Source of the DNA: an uncultured Spartobacteria bacterium
GTDB lineage: Bacteria > Verrucomicrobiota > Verrucomicrobiia > Chthoniobacterales > Chthoniobacteraceae
Direction of reading: 5' to 3'
Assembly (NCBI GenBank): GCA_903916085.1
Contig: CAIWVL010000163.1
Coordinates: 1 to 34,786 of the forward strand
DNA length: 34,786 nucleotides
The notes below the pieces were generated by a model. The model saw nothing but the letters and a program-made list of their open reading frames with translations, searched no databases and had not been told where the DNA came from. Position 1 is the stretch's first letter. Every line of letters begins with the position of its first letter. A program made the translations under genes and the position numbers. Below, in pieces: positions 23,007 through 30,120 of the stretch.

Positions 23007-23759
23007 ATGAACCAAGTTATTGATAGAATCCACAAAATAGGCACTACAAAAAACAAAACTAACACCCCTCAAACATTACAATCTACCATCGAAAAACAGA
23101 TGGGCGCATTTATTTCAATGATCATTAAAAATGATTTATCCATCAAAAAAACACTAGAAATAAGTTCCAACTACGGCTTTTCCGCACTCCATGTTTGTTC
23201 GGCGACAAAAGATCGACCGGGCGCTCACCATACAATCATCGATCCCATTCAAACCGCCCGAGGAGACAGAACATACATTCAAAACCTCTCGGAGGCAGGG
23301 ATTGCAGGATTTCATTTAGTCGAAAAAAGGTCCGAGTTTGCGCTCCCTGAACTAGCCCAAACCCAAATGGGGCAGTTTGATTTTATCTTCCTCGATGGCT
23401 GGCACACCTTCGACCATTCTCTGCTAGACTGTCACTATGCCACCCGCCTTTTAAGAGTGGGAGGCTATCTAGTCGTCGGTGACCTTTCCGTCCCCTCTGT
23501 ATTGCACGTGGTTGATTTTATTAAATCGTGGCCCTGTTACAACGAGCAAAGCTCCCTGTCTAAGCCCCTTTCGGACTCTCGCAATAAACAGCTTAGTCGA
23601 CTATTGCTTTCCTCCATCAGCCGCCAAACTTGGGAGCACTTTCTGGCTCCCCGTCTATGTCGACATATTTTCCAAGGCGATGCTCTACAGATGATCGCAC
23701 TCAAAAAAGTGTGCGAAGATAAACGCGACTGGCACTGGCTAAATCACCGCTTCCCCTAG
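23007..23759 (+). CDS. Class I SAM-dependent methyltransferase
   Basis: A 250-residue Rossmann-fold methyltransferase of the Methyltransf_24 type. Motifs visible are KKTLEISSNYGFSALHVCSA (motif I region, with EISSNYGFSA in place of the usual ExGxxxGxS), HHTIIDPIQTARGDRTY (acidic residue after the second strand), FDFIFLDGWHTFDHSLLDCHYATRLLRVGGYLVVGDL (DG-H-TF, typical of the family) and a C-terminal MIALKKV strand. The substrate is unknown; relatives modify sugars or small molecules. The first 250 bases are clearly AT-rich compared with neighbours, and codon use is different, which suggests horizontal acquisition. It stands alone between the divergent rhomboid gene and the convergent MFS gene. 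Confidence 0.83.
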   Translation: MNQVIDRIHKIGTTKNKTNTPQTLQSTIEKQMGAFISMIIKNDLSIKKTLEISSNYGFSALHVCSATKDRPGAHHTIIDPIQTARGDRTYIQNLSEAGIAGFHLVEKRSEFALPELAQTQMGQFDFIFLDGWHTFDHSLLDCHYATRLLRVGGYLVVGDLSVPSVLHVVDFIKSWPCYNEQSSLSKPLSDSRNKQLSRLLLSSISRQTWEHFLAPRLCRHIFQGDALQMIALKKVCEDKRDWHWLNHRFP

Positions 23760-23864
23760 TAGGCAGTACCGGCAAGAAAGTCGGATCTCCGATGAATACC
23801 TTTGGACTGGACCTTTATTAATTGACTAGTCCTTCCGAAGCCCCACGGCATGAGGCTAAGAAAG

Positions 23865-23899
23865 CCGGTGGTGACGCGAGGAACGAGCGGAACCACCGG
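23865..23899. repeat. REP-like palindrome, CCGGTGGT...ACCACCGG
   Basis: An 8-bp perfect stem CCGGTGGT (23865-23872) / ACCACCGG (23892-23899) encloses a 19-base loop with an additional CGC/GCG pairing. It shares the GGTGGT...ACCACC architecture with 17429-17453, suggesting a common repeat family. Confidence 0.5.
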
Positions 23900-23971
23900 T
23901 GATGCTTCACTACAGAGCCGAGTAGTCTGTTGCGCACCTAAGTTTCTTCGGTTCTGAACCAGAAGCTCCAA

Positions 23972-24062
23972 CCCTCCGTTTTCTCTGCTCCCTTCTGTTA
24001 ATTCCTCCCAGACTTCCCAGACGGAACAGGAGACCTATCCTTGAACGAGAGGAAACGGAGGG
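23972..24062. repeat. Long inverted repeat, possible bidirectional terminator or structured RNA
   Basis: The 15-base arm at 23972-23986 pairs with 24048-24062 with one G-U wobble, and inside it 23992-23999 (CTTCTGTT) pairs with 24025-24032 (AACAGGAG) with one wobble. The position between convergent genes favours a terminator or a mobile-element remnant with inverted ends; no T tract follows either arm. Confidence 0.5.
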
Positions 24063-24133
24063 GGAGGAAATTTCTGAGATTTTGTTCTCGGGGGAGGCCG
24101 CCCTAGATCCGGCTTACACTACCGTACTGACAA

Positions 24134-25501
24134 CTAATCCTCTGGTAAAGGATGCCCCTTGGTTTCAGGCGCAAACGGCAGCGTGAGGAGTGCCACGAGG
24201 AAAATAGCGCACATCGTCATGGCCGCGTAACGCAAGGGCAGTGAAGGATCAACCGCCTTGTACGAGCCATACACGTCAACAGTGAGCTTGGCGGAAAAGA
24301 AACTGCCAGCAGCGGCAGCAAACCGGCCGAAATTGTAACAGAAAGAAGTTCCCGTGCTGCGGAGTCTGCTGGGGAACAACTCGGGGAGATAGATTGCAAA
24401 TCCGGCGAAAACACTAAGTTGCGCCATTCCCATCAGCGGCATCATCCAATAGGCATCCATCGGAGAGCTCATTTTCCAATAAACAAGGAAGGTGATCACC
24501 AGGGCTGCGGAAAATCCGATCGCAAAAGCGAGCTTACGGCCCAACGCGGCGATCCGGGTGAACAAAGTCATGCCAAGCGCAGCGCCGAGCATTTGGAGGA
24601 GGTACGCTTTGGTGATCGCTCCATCCACATTCGCCTTAACAGCTTCGGCAGCCACAGTCGTTTCAAAGTAGGTCTTGAATACAACCTTTTGCAAATCAAC
24701 GGCATACTCCCCGATGCCCCAAAGTCCAACAACACCCGTACCGGAAATGAGTGCTCCAACCAGAAGATTTTTGCGCCAACGTTTTTGCGCCAAAAGACTC
24801 ATGTAGGGACCAAAGATGCTCCCCTGAGGCAGTCCGCCCTGCTCCTTCAACCGCAACCAAGGTTCGGGCTCCTTAAGTTTTTTGCGCGTCAGAATAATCA
24901 GTAAAGCGGGTAGAGCACCGATGAGAAACATCCAGCGCCAACCCGTCCCTGCGACCAGAGTACCATTTGCCTCGAGGCTATCGATCCCCATTTTAGCAAA
25001 GCCAGCAGCCACGTTTCCAACAGTAGAAAGCACCTGAAGCAGACCAAGTGACTGAGCTCTAGCCTCGCTGGGCACGGTTTCCGCAATCAATGCAACCGCC
25101 AGACCAAACACCCCGCCGACTCCCAGCCCGGTTAAAAACCGGAACACCGTAAAGTCGGTTTGAGTTTGACTGAAATAACTCAGCCCTGTGAAAGCCGAGT
25201 AAATCAAAATTGTGAGCGTCAACATCTTGGCTCGACCGTACCGATCCCCGAGGGCACCAAAAATCATGCCTCCCACGCCCCACCCAATCAGAAAACACGC
25301 CGTTACAATCTTCCCAAATCCCTGAACCTGAGTGTCTGTTGGGGGAAGATGCATGAGACTCGTCAACGCAGGAATCCGAGCCAGAGAAAACAGTCGTTGA
25401 TCTAGGCAGTCGAAAAACCAAGCAGCCGAAGCCACGATGATCACAAACCAGTGGTAAGACGACAGATGACTCCACCAAGGGCGGGATAAAGCTTTTTGCA
25501 T
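24134..25501 (-). CDS. MFS transporter (sugar/acid-like)
   Basis: Inner-membrane transporter of the major facilitator superfamily, about 455 residues with 12 predicted membrane segments. Visible are the motif A loop GALGDRYGRAKMLTLTI between helices 2 and 3, FRFLTGLGVGGVFGLAVALIAETVPSEARAQSLGLLQ (helix 4-5 signature of the sugar porter-like group), a central hydrophilic loop KKLKEPEPWLRLKEQG, and the C-terminal half with YLPELFPSRLRSTGTSFCYNFGRFAAAAG, which corresponds to the second PE-R-RxTG signature. It ends PFAPETKGHPLPED, matching the PETKG ending of sugar porters. The substrate is not predictable. ATG 25501 (MQKALSRPWW) is chosen; an upstream in-frame ATG at 25594 adds an unlikely extension. 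Confidence 0.92.
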   Translation of the reverse strand: MQKALSRPWWSHLSSYHWFVIIVASAAWFFDCLDQRLFSLARIPALTSLMHLPPTDTQVQGFGKIVTACFLIGWGVGGMIFGALGDRYGRAKMLTLTILIYSAFTGLSYFSQTQTDFTVFRFLTGLGVGGVFGLAVALIAETVPSEARAQSLGLLQVLSTVGNVAAGFAKMGIDSLEANGTLVAGTGWRWMFLIGALPALLIILTRKKLKEPEPWLRLKEQGGLPQGSIFGPYMSLLAQKRWRKNLLVGALISGTGVVGLWGIGEYAVDLQKVVFKTYFETTVAAEAVKANVDGAITKAYLLQMLGAALGMTLFTRIAALGRKLAFAIGFSAALVITFLVYWKMSSPMDAYWMMPLMGMAQLSVFAGFAIYLPELFPSRLRSTGTSFCYNFGRFAAAAGSFFSAKLTVDVYGSYKAVDPSLPLRYAAMTMCAIFLVALLTLPFAPETKGHPLPED

Positions 25502-25788
25502 GAGGGGAATAAGGTGCAGTTTAAGGAAGGAGACGCCGCCCACTTTCCAGAGTGAAAACCCCCACCAGCCCTTGATCGACAGTGATCGACCCAAGGGGAT
25601 CCAGTGAAGCCTCGTGCTGGAAAAATGCAGCGGGCCGATTAAAGCGGTTCATTGGGAAGCTGAAAGCCACAAATTCAAACAAGTTTCCCAACCACCCGTT
25701 CCTTGACAAGATTCAGAAAAGTCCACAGCCTGCCCGCCGGCATAGGATTTAAACCGCCTCTCTTTTCGTGCCGCTAAAATACGAGCTT
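25502..25788. other. Divergent intergenic region
   Basis: 287 bases between the divergent MFS and repeat-protein genes. It contains CCCTTG/CAAGGG (25569-25597) enclosing two direct GATCGAC copies (25574-25580, 25584-25590), which looks like an operator, and TTGACA at 25703-25708 without a well-spaced -10. No gene is supported. Confidence 0.4.
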
Positions 25789-26217
25789 ATGAAGCACCTT
25801 TCAAAGCGATTTCTCCGCACCCTCGCAAGACTCGTCGCACTGGCACTATTCATTTTTGGCAATTGCACTATGGCATCGGACTCCTACATCCAGCGTTACC
25901 AAGGGTCGCGACTCTATGCTTGGGACGGAAAGTATCTTTCCCAATATCAAGGCAGCCGATTGTACGAATGGGACGGCCACTTTATTAGCAAATACCAAGG
26001 CAGTCGGCGCTTTGAATGGGATGGCAACTATGTTTCTGAGTACCAAGGCTCCCGCATCCTGGAAATTTCAGGAAAACGGATACGCAAGTACCAAGGAAAC
26101 ACTCTTTTTGAGTGGGATGGAGAGTACCTGCAATCCTACCAAGGCGGACGGATTTTTAGCGTAGAAGGCTCGGTTCCCCAAGTCATTTTAGCACTGCTGG
26201 CCGCGGGTTACCTCTAG
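25789..26217 (+). CDS. Small secreted protein with six 16-residue YQGSR/WDG repeats
   Basis: A 142-residue protein, family not recognised. Residues 1-29 are a signal peptide (LARLVALALFIFGNCTMAS). Residues 32-127 consist of exactly six consecutive 16-residue repeats with the pattern x-Y/F-L/I/V-x-x-Y-Q-G-S-R-x-Y/F-E-W-D-G (for example KYLSQYQGSRLYEWDG and HFISKYQGSRRFEWDG), corresponding to 288 bases (25882-26169). The fourth to sixth copies diverge most. A short hydrophobic tail VPQVILALLAAGYL follows. The regular aromatic/Gly pattern suggests repeated beta-hairpins forming a small closed beta structure, like beta-flower-type repeat proteins; this is inference. ATG 25789 is chosen over a GTG at 25768 because it directly precedes the basic signal-peptide head. 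It is convergent with the glycosyltransferase cluster. Confidence 0.8.
   Translation: MKHLSKRFLRTLARLVALALFIFGNCTMASDSYIQRYQGSRLYAWDGKYLSQYQGSRLYEWDGHFISKYQGSRRFEWDGNYVSEYQGSRILEISGKRIRKYQGNTLFEWDGEYLQSYQGGRIFSVEGSVPQVILALLAAGYL
25882..26169 (+). repeat. Six tandem 48-bp coding repeats
   Basis: Six in-frame units of 48 bases encode the repeats of the secreted protein. The DNA copies are imperfect, with synonymous and non-synonymous differences, so the array is old rather than a freshly expanded satellite. Conserved words are TACCAAGG and TGGGA(C/T)GG. Confidence 0.85.
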
Positions 26218-26231
26218 CCCTTTGCCAAAAC

Positions 26232-27347
26232 TTAACCGTTTTGCAGCGCCTCCCGGTACACTGCGGCCACCTGCTGCGCCATTCGACTCAGATTAAAGCG
26301 GCTACGCCAGCGATGCAGCCCACCTGAACCAAGCCGGGAACGCAGCTCGGGATGAAGCAAGAGGGTTTGAAGTTTGCGCGCAAGGTCACGGTTGTCCTCC
26401 GGAGTGAAAAGCAGCCCGCACTCCGAATTGACAATCTCTAAAGGTCCACCAGCTGCGGCAGCGATGACGGGCACCCCACGACTCATCGCCTCCGTTAAAA
26501 CCAGCCCAAACGGCTCGTCAGGGCTGGGTAAAACGAGCAAGTCCGAGGCACGCATCCACGTCCCTGGGCTTTGCTGGTGGCCCTCAAGTCGGACTGACTG
26601 CTGTAGGCCCAAAGTGTCGATCCTGCGCTGAATCTCTGATTTCAGAGACCCATCCCCAATCAAACATGCCCGAAACGCGATATTTTCCGCGCCCAGCATT
26701 GCCAAAGCATTCAGGAGGGTGGAGTGCCCTTTTTCAGGCTCCAGCCGCGCGGCACACAGAATCAAACGCGTGTTTTCTTCAATCCCCAGTAAACTTCGAG
26801 CGGAGACTCGATCCGGCTCTTCCGCTGGGGGAGCCCCAACTCCATTGTGAATTAATCGAATACGATTAAACGAAGCATCACCTCTAGACGTCATAGCTGC
26901 GGCCACCGCTCCGGAAATTGCAATCCAACGAGAGATTCGTGCACTCATCCAATGGTGCGCGCACTGGGAGGCTAAGCGGGGCAATCCGCGGCGAGACGAG
27001 CGAGCTGGTTTAATAAAATGTTGAGTAGCAACGACAGCGCCGCGCCCCGCGCGCGCAACCGCAGCGCACGACAATAAAGCGGCGACTCCATTGTGCGCGT
27101 GCACCACATCCACGGCCCTCTGCCGCAGCAAGGAAGCCAACCGTTGAACAGAGCGCACTGGGGCTCGGGATGCGTCCAGACTTTCCCATCCCCCCCCATT
27201 TTCTGAGACCTTTGCAGCCAACGGGGAGCCAACTCTCGCTCCGATGCAAGAGTCCACCCCGATCTCCCGCAACCCAGTATGAAGGTCAAAACAGTGCCGT
27301 TCGGTTCCGGCAAAACGATCTGAATCGGTCCAAATTATCACTCGCAT
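26232..27347 (-). CDS. GT4-family glycosyltransferase
   Basis: GT-B fold glycosyltransferase of 371 residues, probably adding a sugar to a lipid-linked surface glycan. The N-terminal domain has FAGTERHCFDLHTGL (nucleotide-independent acceptor side) and VVHAHNGVAALLS. The C-terminal donor domain has LILCAARLEPEKGHSTLLNAL, the ACLIGDG strand, LLVLPSPDEPFGLVLTEAMSRGVPVIAAAAGGPLEIV (E-x7-E at EPFGLVLTE) and LLFTPEDNRDLARKL. Eight consecutive G bases on the coding strand (27190-27197) fall at codons 51-53, so a single-base slip would shift the frame early in the gene. It is the last gene of the glycosyltransferase cluster and converges with the repeat-protein gene, whose stop is 14 bases away. Confidence 0.92.
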   Translation of the reverse strand: MRVIIWTDSDRFAGTERHCFDLHTGLREIGVDSCIGARVGSPLAAKVSENGGGWESLDASRAPVRSVQRLASLLRQRAVDVVHAHNGVAALLSCAAVARAGRGAVVATQHFIKPARSSRRGLPRLASQCAHHWMSARISRWIAISGAVAAAMTSRGDASFNRIRLIHNGVGAPPAEEPDRVSARSLLGIEENTRLILCAARLEPEKGHSTLLNALAMLGAENIAFRACLIGDGSLKSEIQRRIDTLGLQQSVRLEGHQQSPGTWMRASDLLVLPSPDEPFGLVLTEAMSRGVPVIAAAAGGPLEIVNSECGLLFTPEDNRDLARKLQTLLLHPELRSRLGSGGLHRWRSRFNLSRMAQQVAAVYREALQNG

Positions 27348-27547
27348 GGATTCCCCTTAAATACGAATACAACAACTTCTCCAAAAACACATGAGAACAA
27401 CGACACCACAAAATCCGTAAATTTAGAGAGTAAAAATAAATTCAATAGCCAGCTAGCCGAGTAATGCAATCCGAAACCATCAAAGAATAAATATCTATAA
27501 TTCTCAGAAACCAAACATTTAAACTCTCGACATAATTTTAAAATCAT
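27338..27547 (-). CDS. Possible small hydrophobic protein in the glycan cluster
   Basis: A 69-codon frame that fits the packing of the cluster: it starts 18 bases after the stop of the upstream glycosyltransferase and its TGA overlaps the start of the next one. It is Phe/Leu/Val-rich with two potential membrane segments (SASWLLNLFLLSKFTDFVV and FGEVVVFVF). The DNA is strongly AT-rich, so such a hydrophobic reading could be chance, or a remnant of a flippase-like gene. If it is not a gene, 27348-27565 is an AT-rich intergenic region that may hold the promoter of the last glycosyltransferase. Confidence 0.25.
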   Translation of the reverse strand: MILKLCREFKCLVSENYRYLFFDGFGLHYSASWLLNLFLLSKFTDFVVSLFSCVFGEVVVFVFKGNPCE

Positions 27548-27565
27548 TATTTTAATAAAATTTTA

Positions 27566-28756
27566 TCATACCACTGAGCGCAGGACTGCTTCGTAACAAG
27601 TTAAAATTTTTTCCCACGCGTACTCCATCACCGAAGCGGCAATCAGTTGCCCCGACCAGGCCACGCCCTCGCGCAGCCTACGCAATCCGTGCTCTACCTC
27701 CTCACAGGACCCCGGCTCGTCCAAAAGGTATCCGCTCCGGCCCTCAGAGACCGCAACGGAAGCACCGGCGGTACGACTGGTCAAAACCGGCAGTCCAGAA
27801 GCTAAGGCTTCCACAATCACCATGCCCCAAGCCTCATACGAGGTAGGCAGGGCAAAAACGTCAGCCATGCCAAACCAACGATTAATCCGACCAGTTGAAC
27901 CGACCACGTGCACCCGCCCTCTCAAGCCCAGTCGTGAAGCCCTGCCAAGAATGTATCTCGGAGGTAAGCGCCCAGCGGCCACAATGTGTACGTCCGAATC
28001 ACCCAACGCAGCAACCGCCTCCATCAGCGGCAGCAACCCTTTGCGCTCCCACTCATTCGCGACAAACAGCACGACCCACGAGGAATCAGGAATCCCGAGA
28101 TGCTCACGCATGGCGCGCCTGTATAAGGAGCGGAGCTCGGGATTAAACTCCTCGGGATGGAATCCGTTGGGCAAAATGTCCACATCGCTTGGAGCAACCT
28201 GATAAAACCGTAATAAGTCCTCTCTTACCGCAGACGTTAGAGCAATCAGGCGACGGTACTGTCTTTTACGCAATAGGTTATCTTCCATAGCGAGGACAAC
28301 TTTATGAAATGGGTTCCAAGATTGCAGCAGACGAGTTCCCCCCCGACGGCGCATGCGGGAGTGTTCCCACCAAGCAGCGTGCACGCTTTGCATCCACACC
28401 ACGCTCCCTTCGGGTGCCTGCACCCCAAAACCCGCCACCACATCCTGAGGGTTACCGCTGAGGTAACGATGCGTCCGGTACCTCGTTGCAGGCAAACCCA
28501 AGCCCAAGGGCAGGTCTAATCCCCCGAGTCGAACCAGATTAACGCCCAACGGTAATTCTTGGGGTTCGGAACACGACTGAACGACAACGGACACGCTACA
28601 ACGGGTGCGCAGATGACGGGCCGCCTCGAGGAGCACCCGCTCAACCCCACCCCGTCTGTGACATCCCGAATAGCACAACGCGACCTTCAACGTATCTGAC
28701 TCAACACACAACGTTTGATTGTTTAACGAATCCTGCGAGATAGAGTTCGTCTTCAT
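27566..28756 (-). CDS. GT4-family glycosyltransferase
   Basis: GT-B glycosyltransferase of about 396 residues. The N-terminal domain shows KVALCYSGCHRRGGVERVLLEAARHL (acceptor-domain Gly loop) and QSVHAAWWEHSRMRRRGGTRLL. The C-terminal domain shows VDILPNGFHPEEFNP, VLFVANEWERKGLLPLMEAVAAL, VHIVAAGRLPPRYI, and the donor-binding EAWGMVIVEALASGLPVLTSRTAGASV with E-x7-E. It is expected to extend a surface polysaccharide; the sugar is unknown. ATG 28756 is preceded by GGTGAAAAG and lies 7 bases after the O-antigen ligase stop, so the genes are probably co-transcribed. An in-frame ATG at 28879 would overlap that gene by more than 100 bases and is rejected. A G7 tract lies at 28338-28344. Confidence 0.92.
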   Translation of the reverse strand: MKTNSISQDSLNNQTLCVESDTLKVALCYSGCHRRGGVERVLLEAARHLRTRCSVSVVVQSCSEPQELPLGVNLVRLGGLDLPLGLGLPATRYRTHRYLSGNPQDVVAGFGVQAPEGSVVWMQSVHAAWWEHSRMRRRGGTRLLQSWNPFHKVVLAMEDNLLRKRQYRRLIALTSAVREDLLRFYQVAPSDVDILPNGFHPEEFNPELRSLYRRAMREHLGIPDSSWVVLFVANEWERKGLLPLMEAVAALGDSDVHIVAAGRLPPRYILGRASRLGLRGRVHVVGSTGRINRWFGMADVFALPTSYEAWGMVIVEALASGLPVLTSRTAGASVAVSEGRSGYLLDEPGSCEEVEHGLRRLREGVAWSGQLIAASVMEYAWEKILTCYEAVLRSVV

Positions 28757-28763
28757 AAACTTT

Positions 28764-30002
28764 TCACCGGTTTGCGGAGAGTCTGAGCCGCCTCTTATCG
28801 ATTGGACCTTTAGGTAACGGTCTTTCAGCGCTGGATTCAGGGCGGTGCGCCCATCTATCCTCAAACAGGGCCATCCCAACGGCCGCCCAAGCGATCATAA
28901 TTGCGCCTCTACTCCAGTAATGATCGACCAATCCGTGGACGAACTTACCCAGGACCAGAGCGCCAGCCAAAGCCAATGCCGAGGATTCCCCTTTTCTTGC
29001 CATGTGCCGACGCATCCAAACGCCGCCGACTAATCGTATGTGGACAGAAAGGAAGGCGAGCAACCCGAGAGGACCCGTCTCGGCAAGCGTAAGCCAGAGC
29101 ACATTCGTAGCGTCAAATTCCTTGCGCAACCCGGTGCCCACACCAAGGAGAGGACTCCCCTTCCACTGTTCGATAGCCCACTCCGTGTTTAAGGCGCGAG
29201 CCTTAATGTTGTAGCGGTTGGGATCAAAGCTTGTGGCGTACTCGCGGGATGTTTCTGGAAGTAACGCCCACACGAGAGCAATCACGGGGATCATCAATAC
29301 GGAGAGTTGGAGCAGGCGGCGATACTGCCCTCTCCATGCTAATAGAAACCCGATTCCAACGCCGGCCGCGATCCAGGCCCCACGCGAGAGCACAAGCGTT
29401 AGCCCGGCGGCTGTCAAAATAACTGCCGCCAAGTATCTCCACCGTGAGCGTGCCGAGGCTGCGGACCAGCATTCGACGCTCACAATCAGTGCAGAGGCGA
29501 GCGATGCGCCCACTCCATTTTTATTGAGTCCCCAGAAGTAGCTGGCACGGTACACCAAAGCCCCCACGGCAAGTAGCACGCCCACAGCAATCAAGGCATG
29601 CAGCACCAACTGCACATCTCGCATTTGACGCGGAAACTGCTCAAACACGGCCACAGCCGCTATCCAATAAAGCCCCATTTGAATGAGGGACACCGCAGAA
29701 TTGTCTCTCCAACTTGGAACCGTCAGCAGGAAGGTCAGTAACAATCCTCCCCAAAGCATAGAGCTCATCCAGCCTACGCTACCACGCCAACCTCGGAGCA
29801 CTAGAAGCGGCACGGCCAACAGCAGATGGACCTCCGAGAGCGAAAAGTGCAGCCCTCCAAAGCCAGACACATCATTTTGAAACGGGGCCAAACCAAACAC
29901 CAGGACCAGCGGCAGCCAGGGCACCCACAGTGAAACCATCCAAAAAATCAGCACGTAAGCGATGCCCAAAGGCACAGCTAGCCACGCAAGGTCGGGAGCC
30001 AT
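28764..30002 (-). CDS. O-antigen ligase/polymerase-like membrane protein (Wzy_C family)
   Basis: A polytopic inner-membrane protein of about 412 residues with roughly 11 to 12 hydrophobic segments. Family features are AVILTAAGLTLVLSRGAWIAAGVGIGFLLAW (the LSRGAW segment typical of Wzy_C) and a large periplasmic loop after it. That loop contains YATSFDPNRYNIKARALNTEWAIEQWKGSPLLGVGTGLRKEF, where the R/K-rich loop and PLLGVGTG are the most conserved part. The sequence continues WLTLAETGPLGLLAFL, and then the final helices. It should either polymerise the glycan or ligate it to a carrier; sequence alone cannot say which. ATG 30002 is preceded by GAAGGA 10 bases upstream. It is downstream of the GT2 gene and immediately upstream of a GT4 gene. 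Confidence 0.88.
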   Translation of the reverse strand: MAPDLAWLAVPLGIAYVLIFWMVSLWVPWLPLVLVFGLAPFQNDVSGFGGLHFSLSEVHLLLAVPLLVLRGWRGSVGWMSSMLWGGLLLTFLLTVPSWRDNSAVSLIQMGLYWIAAVAVFEQFPRQMRDVQLVLHALIAVGVLLAVGALVYRASYFWGLNKNGVGASLASALIVSVECWSAASARSRWRYLAAVILTAAGLTLVLSRGAWIAAGVGIGFLLAWRGQYRRLLQLSVLMIPVIALVWALLPETSREYATSFDPNRYNIKARALNTEWAIEQWKGSPLLGVGTGLRKEFDATNVLWLTLAETGPLGLLAFLSVHIRLVGGVWMRRHMARKGESSALALAGALVLGKFVHGLVDHYWSRGAIMIAWAAVGMALFEDRWAHRPESSAERPLPKGPIDKRRLRLSANR

Positions 30003-30120
30003 AATAGATGTGTCCTTCGGACGGCAAAACCACTGCACATTTAAAAAATTTGTGGCTTAAAGACTTCTAAAAAAGTTATCTCGGAGGGGCGCTCGAAAGA
30101 ACAGAATGCGCCCCAAAAAA

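Larger units (their letters stand above)
23760..24133. other. Convergent intergenic region with strong secondary structure
   Basis: 374 bases between the convergent methyltransferase and MFS genes with no supported gene. It contains a REP-like palindrome (23865-23899), a small hairpin CTTC-GGTT/AACC-GAAG (23946-23965), and a long stem made of CCCTCCGTTTTCTCT (23972-23986) with its near-perfect partner at 24048-24062. A 71-codon minus-strand open frame (23756-23971) has a composition expected from the repeat and is not accepted as a gene. Confidence 0.6.

Noticed and set aside
23756-23971. Minus-strand 71-codon open frame
   Set aside because: It overlaps the REP-like palindrome, and its translation follows from that repeat; no start signal or family match.
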